Shown here in pieces: positions 18,794-27,344 of a DNA stretch of 64,000 nt. The first letter of the stretch is position 1, and every line of letters begins with the position of its first letter. Source of the DNA: Methylobacterium persicinum (GTDB lineage Bacteria; Pseudomonadota; Alphaproteobacteria; Rhizobiales; Beijerinckiaceae). The notes below the pieces were generated by a model. The model did not search any database, was not told the origin of the DNA, and saw only the letters and a list, made by a program, of their open reading frames with translations. The stretch covers positions 203,668 through 267,667 of the forward strand of contig NZ_BPQX01000033.1 in assembly GCF_022179525.1 (NCBI RefSeq). The letters run 5' to 3'. The translations under genes and the position numbers were made by a program.

Positions 18794-19255
18794 GTGATCC
18801 GCGCCACACGCCTCCTGCGCGCCGGCCATCTGAACGGCGGCGAGATCGTCGACCGCGTCGTGCTGGACCACGGCGACCGGCACCGCCGCCGCACCGCCAT
18901 GCGTGGCGTCGGCGGCATTGCCTTCCTGCTCGACCTGCCCGACGCCGCCGTTCTCAATGATGGCGACGCCCTCGTTCTGGAGAATGGCCGCCTCGTCTGG
19001 GTGGAGGCGGCCCCTGAGCGGCTTCTGGAAATCCGCGCGCCGAGCGAGCACGCCCTCCGGCGGCTGATCTGGCATATCGGCAACCGGCACATCCCCGCTG
19101 AGATCGGGCCGGATGCGGTCTGGATCGCCCACGATCATGTCCTGGCCGAGATGGTTCGCGGCCTCGGCGGCACGGCCGAGCCCGTGGACCGCCCCTTCCG
19201 CCCGGAAGGCGGCGCCTATGCCGGCGGTCATGGGCATTCCCACTCCCATGACTGA
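18794..19255 (+). CDS. ureE: urease accessory protein UreE (nickel chaperone)
   Basis: A 153-residue nickel metallochaperone delivering Ni to the urease activation complex. The N-terminal peptide-binding domain (about 1-70) and the nickel domain ([15 protein letters not shown], then [16 protein letters not shown]) match the family. The tail is histidine-rich (GHGHSHSHD), a flexible nickel-binding end. The start is GTG at 18794, 68 bp after ureC. The last eight bases overlap the start of ureF, suggesting translational coupling. Confidence 0.93.
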   Translation: MIRATRLLRAGHLNGGEIVDRVVLDHGDRHRRRTAMRGVGGIAFLLDLPDAAVLNDGDALVLENGRLVWVEAAPERLLEIRAPSEHALRRLIWHIGNRHIPAEIGPDAVWIAHDHVLAEMVRGLGGTAEPVDRPFRPEGGAYAGGHGHSHSHD

Positions 19256-19934
19256 GGCTGCCGCCGAGGCGTTGCAACTCTTCGCGTGGCTCTCGCCCGG
19301 CTATCCGGTCGGGGCCTACGCCTATTCCCACGGCCTCGAGGCGGCGGTCGAAGCCGGTGATGTGACGGGCGAAGACAGCTTGAGAGCCTGGCTCTCCGAC
19401 GTCTGCGAGCATGGGTCCCTGCGCAACGACCTCATCCTCGTCGCCCATGCCCATGCTGCGGCCGGGATGGCGTGCGCGGACGACCTCGCCGATCTCAACA
19501 ATCTCGCCCTCGCTCTCGCCCCGTCCCGGGAGCTGCATCTGGAGACCAGTCAGCAGGGCCGGAGCTTCCTCGATGCGACGGTGGGGGCATGGCCATGCCC
19601 GGCGCTTCTGGACCTAGCTTCGATGCTGACTGGTCCGGTCGCCTACCCCGTGGCCGTCGGTGCTGCGGCGGGCGCGCACGGGATGGCGATCGGCCCGGTG
19701 CTCGCCGCCTATGCCCTTGCCTTCGTCCAGAACCTCGTCTCGGCGGCGCTGCGCTCCGCCCCCGTCGGCCAGGCTGCCGGCACCCGCGTGGTCGCGGCCC
19801 TCACCCCAGGGCTGGTGTCCCTGGCTCAGGCGGCGTTGACGGCGGGGCTCGACGACATCGGTTCCGCGTGCCTGCGCCTCGATCTCGGGTCTTTCCGCCA
19901 CGAGACGCAGTATTCCCGCATCTTCAGATCGTGA
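19248..19934 (+). CDS. ureF: urease accessory protein UreF
   Basis: A 228-residue all-helical accessory protein that, with UreG and UreD, forms the complex that activates apo-urease. Diagnostic stretches are [21 protein letters not shown] near the N-terminus, REL near the middle, [23 protein letters not shown], and the C-terminal [19 protein letters not shown]. The ATG at 19248 is chosen because the family begins just before LFAWLSPG; it overlaps the ureE stop by eight bases. An in-frame ATG at 19230 is an alternative. Followed 10 bp later by ureG. Confidence 0.93.
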   Translation: MTEAAAEALQLFAWLSPGYPVGAYAYSHGLEAAVEAGDVTGEDSLRAWLSDVCEHGSLRNDLILVAHAHAAAGMACADDLADLNNLALALAPSRELHLETSQQGRSFLDATVGAWPCPALLDLASMLTGPVAYPVAVGAAAGAHGMAIGPVLAAYALAFVQNLVSAALRSAPVGQAAGTRVVAALTPGLVSLAQAALTAGLDDIGSACLRLDLGSFRHETQYSRIFRS

Positions 19935-19944
19935 GGCTTTCGTC

Positions 19945-20565
19945 ATGAGCGCTTCTGCCAACGGCCCCCTGCGCGTGGGCATCGGCGGGCCGGTCGGTTC
20001 CGGCAAGACGGCCCTGATGGAGCAGTTGTGCAAGCGGTTCCGCGACCGCTACGAGATCTGTGCGATCACCAATGACATCTACACGAAGGAGGATGCGCGC
20101 ATCCTGACGGTGGCGGGCGCTCTCCCCGAGGAACGCATCCTCGGCGTCGAGACCGGCGGATGCCCGCATACGGCGATCCGCGAGGATGCCTCGATCAACC
20201 TTGCCGCGGTGGCGCAGATGCGCTCGCGTTTTCCCAAACTCGATCTCGTGCTGATTGAATCCGGTGGCGACAACCTCGCGGCGACGTTTTCTCCGGAACT
20301 CGCCGATATCACCCTCTACGTGATCGATGTCGCGGGGGGCGAGAAGATCCCGCGGAAGGGGGGCCCCGGCATCACCCGCTCGGATCTGCTGATCGTCAAC
20401 AAGACCGATCTGGCACCGCTCGTCGGCGCGGACCTGACGGTGATGGAATCCGACACGAAACGGATGCGGGGCGAACGCCCCTACGTCTTCGCCTCCCTCC
20501 GGGCCGGCGACGGAGCCGACACCGTCGCGCGGTTCATCGAAGAGGCGGGTGGGCTTGGCCGCTGA
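19945..20565 (+). CDS. ureG: urease accessory GTPase UreG
   Basis: A 206-residue SIMIBI-class GTPase that couples GTP hydrolysis to nickel transfer into urease. Walker A is GGPVGSGKT at residues 14-22. The metal-binding CPH-type motif is [13 protein letters not shown], the switch region [17 protein letters not shown], and the base-specificity motif NKTDL. It is the last urease gene. ureD, the fourth activation component, is not found on either side within the window. Confidence 0.96.
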   Translation: MSASANGPLRVGIGGPVGSGKTALMEQLCKRFRDRYEICAITNDIYTKEDARILTVAGALPEERILGVETGGCPHTAIREDASINLAAVAQMRSRFPKLDLVLIESGGDNLAATFSPELADITLYVIDVAGGEKIPRKGGPGITRSDLLIVNKTDLAPLVGADLTVMESDTKRMRGERPYVFASLRAGDGADTVARFIEEAGGLGR

Positions 20566-20625
20566 TCTGCCGCCCGCAACCGCGGGCGTCGGGCGTCACG
20601 ATAGAGATTGAGTGACGGCGTGCCG

Positions 20626-20847
20626 TCAGTGCTCCGCCGATGCCGAGCGGGTGCGCGCGGTGGTCGGCGTTCCCATGAGAGCGTCCAGGCGATTCATCCG
20701 GGCGGCGAAACCGTCCGCCGCGGCCCTCTTTGCCTTCGCGGCGGGGCTTGCATCGGTCTTGGTGTGGTAGATCGGACGGGCTTCGGCCGCCAGCGGCGCA
20801 AGGGCCAGGACGACACCGAAAGTGAGAATGCGGGAAGCGTTCTTCAT
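20626..20847 (-). CDS. small secreted hypothetical protein
   Basis: A 73-residue product with a clear Sec signal peptide: basic MKNASR, hydrophobic ILTFGVVLALAPLA, then AEA as the probable cleavage site. The mature part of about 50 residues is basic and alanine-rich (KTDASPAAKAKRAAADG) with no recognised domain. It lies between ureG and the DUF3311 gene on the opposite strand. No clear ribosome-binding site precedes the ATG at 20847, so confidence is moderate. Function unknown. Confidence 0.5.
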   Translation of the reverse strand: MKNASRILTFGVVLALAPLAAEARPIYHTKTDASPAAKAKRAAADGFAARMNRLDALMGTPTTARTRSASAEH

Positions 20848-21043
20848 CGGAGAGTTCTCGGCTGGCTCGCCGCACGCGGCGGCGCATGCGCCTCCGTGTA
20901 AATTCGGCTTGGCCGTTCCTGCGTGCGCTGGCGCACCCGTGAAACGATTGCGGGGTTGCCGGCTAAAATTGAACCGCCAAGCCCGCAAACCGTTCATCCT
21001 CTACCGGGCAGCGATCTGGCCCGTGGTCGAGGGGGTGCAGTCG

Positions 21044-21247
21044 ATGCGGCGTGTCCGGTGGCTCACGGCCTTGCCGTTTCTCGGCATGCTGATCGGCCCG
21101 TATTTCCTGAACCGGGTCGAACCCTTCATCTTGGGTCTCCCGTTCTTGCTGGCTTGGCTGGTGATCTGCGTCCTCACCACGAGCGTGGTGATGGCCATCG
21201 TCTACGTCACCGATCCGCAGAATCGCGTCCCGGAGGACGGCCGATGA
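21044..21247 (+). CDS. DUF3311 small membrane protein, symporter partner
   Basis: A 67-residue two-helix membrane protein (WLTALPFLGMLIGPYF, then ILGLPFLLAWLVICVLTTSVVMAIVYV, ending DPQNR). DUF3311 proteins typically lie directly before a sodium:solute symporter gene, and here the stop overlaps that gene's ATG (ATGA). The start at 21044 has GAGGGGG upstream; a longer frame upstream is not conserved-looking. It is probably a small subunit or assembly factor of the symporter, by context. Confidence 0.75.
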   Translation: MRRVRWLTALPFLGMLIGPYFLNRVEPFILGLPFLLAWLVICVLTTSVVMAIVYVTDPQNRVPEDGR

Positions 21248-22701
21248 GCGCCGCCCTCATCATCGTGGCCGCGGCCTTCGCCGCCGCCCTCGCCCTCGGA
21301 CTGCGCGCCCGCGCCGGCCGGACGATGGGGCTGGAGCAATGGACCGTCGGCGGCCGGGGCTTCGGCACCGCCTTCGTCTTCCTGCTGATGGCCGGGGAAA
21401 TCTACACGACCTTCACCTTCCTCGGCGGATCCGGCATCGCCTACGGCAAGGGTGGCCCGGCCTACTACATTCTCTGCTACCTCACCCTGGCCTACGTGAC
21501 ATCCTATTGGCTGCTGCCGCCGGTCTGGCGTTACGCCAAGGAGCGCCGCCTGTTCACCCAACCCGATTTCTTTGCGGCGAAATACGAGAGCCCGGCGCTC
21601 GGCATGCTGGTGGCCCTCGTCGGTCTGGTGGCCCTCGTTCCCTACATGGTGCTGCAGTTCAAGGGCCTCGGCATCATCGTCTCGACGGCGTCGTACGGCG
21701 CGATTTCACCCGCTGTCGCGGTCTGGATCGGGGCCGTCGCCGTGACGGTCTACGTGGTCGTCTCGGGTGTCCATGGATCCGCGTGGACGGCCGTCCTGAA
21801 GGATATCAGCATCCTCGGCGTGGTGGTCTTCCTCGGCATTTACCTCCCGCTTCGCTATTACGGCGGGTATCAGGCGATGTTCGAGGCCATCGAGGCGCAG
21901 AAGCCGGGCTTCCTCGCCCTGCCGGCCCAGGGCCAGAGCCCGACTTGGTTCGCGACGACTACGCTGCTCACAGCGCTCGGCGCTTACATGTGGCCGCATA
22001 CGTTCGGATCGCTCTACACCGCGAAGGAGCCGCGATCCTTCCGGCGCAACGCTGCCATCCTGCCCCTGTACCAACTCATCAACCTGTTCGTATTCGTCGT
22101 CGGGTTCGCCGCCGTGCTGCAAGTGCCGGGGCTCACGGGGCCGAACGTCGACCTGGCCCTGTTCAAGATATCGCTGCAGACATTTCCGCCGTGGTTCATC
22201 GGTGTCATCGGCGCCACCGGCGTGCTCACCGCTTTGGTCCCGGGATCGATGATCCTGATCGCCGCATCGACGCTCCTGGCCAACAACATCGTGCGGCCCC
22301 TTCGGCCGGGCATGGGTGATGCGGCCACCGCAGCGCTGTCGAAGGCGTTCGTCCCGGTGATGGCCCTGGTGTGCGTCGGCTTCACCTTGTCGGGCGGCGA
22401 CACCATCGTGCAGCTGCTTCTCATGGGCTACAACTTTGTCACGCAGCTCTTCCCATGCTTCATTACCAGCCTCATGGCGCGCAATCCCCTCGACCGGCGG
22501 GCGGCGGCGGCCGGGATCCTTGCGGGCGTCGCCACGGTGGCGTTGACCAGCCTCGGCGGGTTCAGCCTCGCCCGCTATCCGCAACTCGGACCGCTTCGCG
22601 ATGTGAATATCGGCGTGCTGGCACTGGTCGTGAATCTGGCTGTTACAGCCGCCGTCGCGCTGGTAACCCGGCCATCGCTTCGCGCGCAGGCGGCGGAGTA
22701 A
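21244..22701 (+). CDS. sodium:solute symporter family (SSS) permease
   Basis: A 485-residue integral membrane transporter with about thirteen hydrophobic segments. It has SSS features: TVGGRGFGTAFVFLLMAGEIYTTF around TM2, PDFFAAKYESPALGML, the sodium-site region around VVVSGVHGSAWTAVLKD, and MWPHTFGSLYTAKEPRSFRRN. The DUF3311-SSS pairing is typical of monocarboxylate or other organic-solute symporters. It lies 678 bp after ureG on the same strand, so a urea role could be imagined, but it does not carry a recognisable DUR3 signature. Substrate unassigned. Confidence 0.85.
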   Translation: MSAALIIVAAAFAAALALGLRARAGRTMGLEQWTVGGRGFGTAFVFLLMAGEIYTTFTFLGGSGIAYGKGGPAYYILCYLTLAYVTSYWLLPPVWRYAKERRLFTQPDFFAAKYESPALGMLVALVGLVALVPYMVLQFKGLGIIVSTASYGAISPAVAVWIGAVAVTVYVVVSGVHGSAWTAVLKDISILGVVVFLGIYLPLRYYGGYQAMFEAIEAQKPGFLALPAQGQSPTWFATTTLLTALGAYMWPHTFGSLYTAKEPRSFRRNAAILPLYQLINLFVFVVGFAAVLQVPGLTGPNVDLALFKISLQTFPPWFIGVIGATGVLTALVPGSMILIAASTLLANNIVRPLRPGMGDAATAALSKAFVPVMALVCVGFTLSGGDTIVQLLLMGYNFVTQLFPCFITSLMARNPLDRRAAAAGILAGVATVALTSLGGFSLARYPQLGPLRDVNIGVLALVVNLAVTAAVALVTRPSLRAQAAE

Positions 22702-22747
22702 GCACGGCACCCTCCCGCCGCGTCCGTTACAAGCAGGGCTGGGGTGT

Positions 22748-23518
22748 TCATTCGCCCCGCTGGGCGGTGAGCCATGACGCACCAAGGACCGCCACGCTGA
22801 CCAGTGCGACGAGGAGCGTCGAGGCAGCGTTGATCTCCGGGTTCACCCCGAGACGGACCTGACTGTAGAGCCGCATCGGCAGGGTGGTGGCGCCCGGACC
22901 CGACACGAAGCTCGCGATCACAAGGTCATCGAGGGACAGGGTAAAGGCCAGGAGGGCGCCGGCGGCAATGGCTGGCGCAAGGAGTGGCAGGGTGATCGTC
23001 GCGAGAACCCGCAGCGGGCCTGCGCCGAGATCGGCTGCCGCCTCTTCCAGCGAGCGGTCGAGCCCGCGCAACCGGGCGGAGACGACGACGGCGACGAAGC
23101 CCGTGCAGAAGGTCGCGTGGGCGATGGCGATGGTGAGAAGACCGCGGTCCAAGCCGATGCCGATGAACAGCAGGAGCAGGGACAAACCGATCATCACCTC
23201 GGGCATGACCATCGGCCCGTAGACCAAGCCGGTGAACAGCGAGCGGCCCCGGAAACGCCCGTGCCGTTCGAGGGCGAGGGCAGCAAGCGTGCCGAGCGCT
23301 GTGGCGATCACGCTCGCAAGAAGGGCGACCCGCAGGGAAACCCAGGCGGCGGCGATCAGCGGCGCATCGGCGAACAGTGCGGCATACCACTTCGTCGAGA
23401 AGCCTCCCCAGACGGTCACGAGGCTCGAGGCGTTGAACGAGTAGGCCACCAGGACGAGGATCGGCGCGTAAAGGAACCCGAGCCCGAGCACGAGGGCCGC
23501 ACGCGTGACGCCGCTCAT
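22748..23518 (-). CDS. spermidine/putrescine-type ABC transporter permease, PotC/PotI family
   Basis: A 256-residue inner-membrane permease with six hydrophobic segments. The ATPase-contact (EAA) motif is EEAAADLGAGPLRVLATITLP, and the family stretch SLDDLVIASFVSGPGATTLPMRLYSQVR matches PotC/PotI. The ATG at 23518 overlaps the upstream permease stop (ATGA). It is last in the minus-strand order crp-like, ATPase, permease 1, permease 2. No periplasmic binding protein follows. Confidence 0.88.
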   Translation of the reverse strand: MSGVTRAALVLGLGFLYAPILVLVAYSFNASSLVTVWGGFSTKWYAALFADAPLIAAAWVSLRVALLASVIATALGTLAALALERHGRFRGRSLFTGLVYGPMVMPEVMIGLSLLLLFIGIGLDRGLLTIAIAHATFCTGFVAVVVSARLRGLDRSLEEAAADLGAGPLRVLATITLPLLAPAIAAGALLAFTLSLDDLVIASFVSGPGATTLPMRLYSQVRLGVNPEINAASTLLVALVSVAVLGASWLTAQRGE

Positions 23519-24426
23519 GCCCCCTCCCCGTCCGCGCGCAGGCTGTCGCGGAACAGCACGACGGGGCCGATGACGATGGCGAGAAGGACCACCGCCACGG
23601 CGGCCGCGAGGGGCCAATCGCGGTTCGAGAAGAACTCGCTCCACAGGACCCGCCCGAGCATGAGCGTCTCGGATCCGCCAAGAAGGTCGGGGATGACGAA
23701 TTCCCCCACCATCGGAATGAAGCACAGCCCCGCCCCCGCCGCGATCCCGGGCAGGCTGAGCGGCAGCGTGACGCTCCAGAATACCCGCACCGGGCCTGCG
23801 CCGAGATCCGCCGCAGCCTCCCGCAGTGTCGGATCAAGCCGGTTCATCACCGCGTAGAGGGGCAACACCATGAAGGGCAGGTAGGCGTAGACGAGGCCGA
23901 TCATCACCGCGGCATCGGTGTTCAGGATCACCAGCGGATGGGTGATGATGCCGAGCTTGAACAGGATGAGGTTGAGCAGGCCCTCCTGTTTCAAGATGGC
24001 GATCCAGGCGTAGATGCGGATGAGGAAGCTCGTCCAGAACGGGACCACGACCAGGGCGACCATCACCGGCTGCCAGCGGCGTGGGGCGCGGGCCAGGGCA
24101 TAGGCGATGGGCATGCCGATGGTAACGAGGACGACCGTGGCCGCGCCGGCATAGGCGAGGGAGCCGAGGATCGCCGCCTGATAGAGGTCATCCCGGGCCA
24201 GGGTGAGGTAGTTGTCGAAGTCCAGGGCCTCGAAGAAGCTCGACCACCCGTCGAGGCCACCCTGCCAATCAAGCAGCGGGAGGTAGGGCGGGATCGCCGT
24301 CGCCGGCTCCGACAGGCTGATCTTCAGCGTGACGAGGAACGGCAAAAGGAAGAAGAGGCCAAGCCATACGAACGGAGGCAGCCGAAGAAAGCGGGCGACG
24401 ATCCGGTCCTGTTTCGGTGCGCCCAT
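23515..24426 (-). CDS. spermidine/putrescine-type ABC transporter permease, PotB/PotH family
   Basis: A 303-residue permease with an N-terminal membrane anchor (PFVWLGLFFLLPFLVTLKISL) and five further segments. Signature stretches are VVPFWTSFLIRIYAWIAIL and the EAA loop REAAADLGAGPVRVFWSVTLP, both typical of PotB/PotH. It starts 7 bp after the ATPase stop and its own stop overlaps the next permease. The imported compound is probably a polyamine or another small cationic or organic solute; family alone does not decide. Confidence 0.9.
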   Translation of the reverse strand: MGAPKQDRIVARFLRLPPFVWLGLFFLLPFLVTLKISLSEPATAIPPYLPLLDWQGGLDGWSSFFEALDFDNYLTLARDDLYQAAILGSLAYAGAATVVLVTIGMPIAYALARAPRRWQPVMVALVVVPFWTSFLIRIYAWIAILKQEGLLNLILFKLGIITHPLVILNTDAAVMIGLVYAYLPFMVLPLYAVMNRLDPTLREAAADLGAGPVRVFWSVTLPLSLPGIAAGAGLCFIPMVGEFVIPDLLGGSETLMLGRVLWSEFFSNRDWPLAAAVAVVLLAIVIGPVVLFRDSLRADGEGA

Positions 24427-24433
24427 GATGGCT

Positions 24434-25489
24434 TCAATCCGGGAGGATCACGGCGTCTGCCGGGTCGAAACCGACCGTGGTCCCGGTTCCACGCTCCGGC
24501 CCGGAACCCGGCGGCCCGCTGGCGCGCAGGGGCGTGCCGTCCGCCAGATGCAGCAGCCGACGGACCCGGTCGCCGAGGAAGGTCGTCTCCTCGACCGTCG
24601 CCGGCAATCCGTCCCCGCCGAGGATCAGGCTTTCCGGGCGGATCGCCACGACGACGGCCGTTCCCTCGGCCGCTGTGTCGACCCCATTGGCGGCAGCGCG
24701 GACGGCACCGTGCGCGGTGACCACTTCGCGCGTATCTTCGGCACCGGGCGGGCCGAGATGACCGGAGATGAGATTCACGTCCCCGAGCAGGCCGGCGACA
24801 TAGCGGCTCACCGGGCGCCGGTAGAGTTCGGCCGGCGGCCCGACCTGAACGAGGCGCCCCCGTTCCATCACCCCGATCCGGTCTGCCAGCATCATGGCCT
24901 CTTCGGGATCGTGGGTGACCACGACGAAGCTCGTGCCCAGGCGCCGCTGCAGCCCTCGCAATTCCCCCTGGGTCTCCTCGCGCAGGCCCCGGTCGAGGGC
25001 GCCGAGTGGCTCGTCCAGCAGAAGCAGGGCGGGTTCCCGGGCGATGGCCCTGGCCAGGGCCACCCGCTGACGTTGGCCACCCGACAGTGTGTCGGGACGC
25101 CGATCCTGAAATCCCTCAAGCCTCACGAGTCGCAGCAACTCGGCGACCCGGGCTTCGGTCTTTGCCTTCGGCAGTCCCTTCAGGCCGTATCCAATATTGG
25201 CCACCACGCTCATATGCGGAAATAGGGCGTAGGACTGGAACATCATGTTGACCGGGCGCCTGTGCGGCGGAAGTCCGGTGACGTCGGCCCCGGCAACCTC
25301 GATGGTGCCTTCGGTCGGCGTCTCGAACCCGGCAACCATGCGCAGCAGAGTGCTCTTCCCGCAGCCGGACGGGCCGAGCAGACAAAAGAACTCTCCCGGC
25401 GTCAGCGCGAGGTCGAGGCCATCGACCGCGACGAAACTGCCGAACCGTTTGACGAGGCCTCGGACCCTCAGGGACGGCGCGGGCGCCAA
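24434..25489 (-). CDS. spermidine/putrescine-type ABC transporter ATP-binding protein, PotA/PotG family
   Basis: A 351-residue ATPase. Walker A is GPSGCGKST at 39-47, then MMFQSYALFPHMSV (Q-loop), the signature LSGGQRQRV, Walker B LLLLDEPLGALD and the switch His in VVTHDPEEAM. A C-terminal TOBE-like domain follows (VVVAIRPESLILGG). The start is uncertain. A TTG at 25489, four bases after the Crp-family stop and just before LRVRGLVKRF, fits the family. An upstream ATG at 25564 would overlap the previous gene by 71 bases. Cotranscribed with the regulator. Confidence 0.88.
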   Translation of the reverse strand: MAPAPSLRVRGLVKRFGSFVAVDGLDLALTPGEFFCLLGPSGCGKSTLLRMVAGFETPTEGTIEVAGADVTGLPPHRRPVNMMFQSYALFPHMSVVANIGYGLKGLPKAKTEARVAELLRLVRLEGFQDRRPDTLSGGQRQRVALARAIAREPALLLLDEPLGALDRGLREETQGELRGLQRRLGTSFVVVTHDPEEAMMLADRIGVMERGRLVQVGPPAELYRRPVSRYVAGLLGDVNLISGHLGPPGAEDTREVVTAHGAVRAAANGVDTAAEGTAVVVAIRPESLILGGDGLPATVEETTFLGDRVRRLLHLADGTPLRASGPPGSGPERGTGTTVGFDPADAVILPD

Positions 25490-25493
25490 GGGA

Positions 25494-26180
25494 TCAGGAA
25501 TCCTCGCGCAGGGCCTCGGCGACCCGCGCTTCCAGCAGGTCCGGGCGTCGCAGGACCAGTGCACCCCGGGTCCGGTCCACGAGCCCTTCGGCCGCCATCG
25601 CCGTGAATTCCCGTGTCACCTGCTCCCGGCGGCAACCGATCCGCGCCGCGAGGACATGGTGATACGGCGGCGGCGTCACGACCCGTTCGCCCCCCGCCCC
25701 GGCCCGCGGCACAGAAAGGCGCAGCAACTCCGCGTAGAGCCGATGCCGCAGGTCGAGGAGCGCGTGCTCCATGAGCCGTGTGTTCAACTCCCGCACCCGC
25801 TTGGCGAGGAGACGCATCAGCCGGTCCGCAATGGCTTCGGACGCGAACACGATCTGGCGGAACACACTCGCCGGCACGACGCAGACTTCGCCCCGGGTCA
25901 AGGCGGTCACGTTAGCCGATCGTCCGATCCCGTCGATGGCAGCGAGTTCGCCGAAGAATGCCCCGCCGCGCATCTCACCAAGGATCACCTCCTTGCCCGA
26001 CTGCGTGCGGTTGAGGATGCGCACTTCGCCGGTGGCGATGAAATAGACGTCCGTGGAGATGTCGTCGAAGTCGACCAGGGTTTCGTTCTCATCGAACCGC
26101 CGCCAATGGCAGCGGTTTTCGAAGGTTGCGAGTTCGATCCCCGCATCCTTGAAAAACGGTATGGTCCCCAGGCGCGCCAT
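25494..26180 (-). CDS. Crp/Fnr-family transcriptional regulator
   Basis: A 228-residue regulator. Residues about 10-120 are a cyclic-nucleotide-binding beta-roll (YFIATGEVRILNRTQSGKEVILGEMRGGAFFGELAAIDG); the last part resembles the phosphate-binding cassette but lacks its usual arginine-serine pair, reading GIGRSANV. After a long helix comes a Crp-type winged HTH at about 165-215 (HHVLAARIGCRREQVTREFTAM). No Fnr-type cysteine cluster is seen. The start at 26180 (MARLGTIPFF) fits the family better than an open extension. It heads the transporter operon and may regulate it. Confidence 0.88.
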   Translation of the reverse strand: MARLGTIPFFKDAGIELATFENRCHWRRFDENETLVDFDDISTDVYFIATGEVRILNRTQSGKEVILGEMRGGAFFGELAAIDGIGRSANVTALTRGEVCVVPASVFRQIVFASEAIADRLMRLLAKRVRELNTRLMEHALLDLRHRLYAELLRLSVPRAGAGGERVVTPPPYHHVLAARIGCRREQVTREFTAMAAEGLVDRTRGALVLRRPDLLEARVAEALREDS

Positions 26181-26426
26181 CACCGATACACCTCGCCGTA
26201 CCCCGCCGCTTCGGCTGCCGGCCGGCGTCCCCGGGAAAGACACTCACCGCCCGATCCCCCTTAAAATTGCGGGACCACGATGCGCGGGCGGCCGTCCGGC
26301 CAGTCAGCCGGGCTCCATTCGATGGTGGCCGCGGCTGTGCGCAGGGTCAAGCCATGACGACAGTGTGATTACGCCTTTGGGGTGGATCACGGCATACGGG
26401 TTGACACGACTCCACGACTCCGACCG

Positions 26427-27332
26427 ATGCCGCACGTCTGCCACCTTTCTCCTCCCTCGCTCGCCGTGGCGACGGGGCGGCATCAGGCAACCCTCGGTGG
26501 CGCTTTCGAGCGATCGGGCCGGGGGCTGCACACGGGAAAACGCGCGACGGTGCGGGTCTCACCGGCACCGCCCGACCACGGGATCGTCTTCCGCAGGCGC
26601 TTCCGGAATGGAAGCAGCGTGGATATCCCGGCCCAGTGGCATCACCAGCACAGGCAGCCGGCCTGCACGGCCCTGCGGGCGGAGGGCGTGTTGGTCCGCA
26701 CCGTCGAGCATTTGCTGGCTTCCCTTTACGCCCTCGGGATCGACAACGCCGTCGCCGAGATCGACGCCGAGGAACTGCCGATCTTCGACGGCAGTGCCGT
26801 CCCGTGGTGTGAGGGCATCGTAGGGGTCGGACGCAACGTTCAAGAAAGGCCGGTGCGGACCCTTCGCGTGATGCGGCCGGTGAGCGTGGTCGACCGGCAT
26901 CGCCGCCTGTCGATCGGGCCCGGTCGCGGACTGACCGTGTCGGCGCATATCGCCCTCGCCCATCTCGGGCCGTTCGACTGGCACGGGCGGATCGATGCCG
27001 ACGATTTCGCCGAGTCGATCGCGCCGGCGCGCAGCTTCGGGCGCTTCATCCGGGTGATGGCAGGTCGATCCTACGGTTTCATCACCCGCCGGCCCCTGCT
27101 GCAGGGCTGCGGAACCGGCTCAGCTGCTCTGTTGCTGGGGAAGCGTGTGATCGGTGGCCTGCGCATGTCTGACGAACTCGTCCGTCACCGGGTTCTCGAC
27201 ATCGTCGGCGATCTCGCCCTGGCGGGATACCCCGTCGAGGGGCACGTCATCGCCGAGCATACGTGCCACGACCTCAACCACGCCCTCGTCGCCGTGCTCA
27301 TGCGCGACCGGGAGGCTTGGGAACTCGTGTGA
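26427..27332 (+). CDS. lpxC: UDP-3-O-acyl-N-acetylglucosamine deacetylase, divergent LpxC
   Basis: LpxC removes the acetyl group from UDP-3-O-acyl-GlcNAc, the committed step of lipid A synthesis. The 301-residue product keeps the zinc and catalytic set: Glu94-His95 (VEHLL), His254 and Asp258 (VRHRVLDIVGDL), and His281 near the end. It also keeps GLHTGK near the N-terminus and the DGSA motif. Several usually conserved stretches differ: ARSFGRF instead of ARTFG/C, and FDWHG where FDHP is usual. Alphaproteobacterial lpxC normally sits beside ftsZ; this copy does not, so it may be a second paralogue. The ATG at 26427 is one choice; a GTG at 26382 is another. Confidence 0.8.
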   Translation: MPHVCHLSPPSLAVATGRHQATLGGAFERSGRGLHTGKRATVRVSPAPPDHGIVFRRRFRNGSSVDIPAQWHHQHRQPACTALRAEGVLVRTVEHLLASLYALGIDNAVAEIDAEELPIFDGSAVPWCEGIVGVGRNVQERPVRTLRVMRPVSVVDRHRRLSIGPGRGLTVSAHIALAHLGPFDWHGRIDADDFAESIAPARSFGRFIRVMAGRSYGFITRRPLLQGCGTGSAALLLGKRVIGGLRMSDELVRHRVLDIVGDLALAGYPVEGHVIAEHTCHDLNHALVAVLMRDREAWELV

Positions 27333-27344
27333 TGGCAGGACGCC

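Noticed and set aside
21044-22701. Assignment of the SSS symporter as a urea transporter because it follows urease
   Set aside because: No DUR3-type signature could be seen, the DUF3311 pairing points to other solutes, and an opposite-strand gene separates it from ureG.
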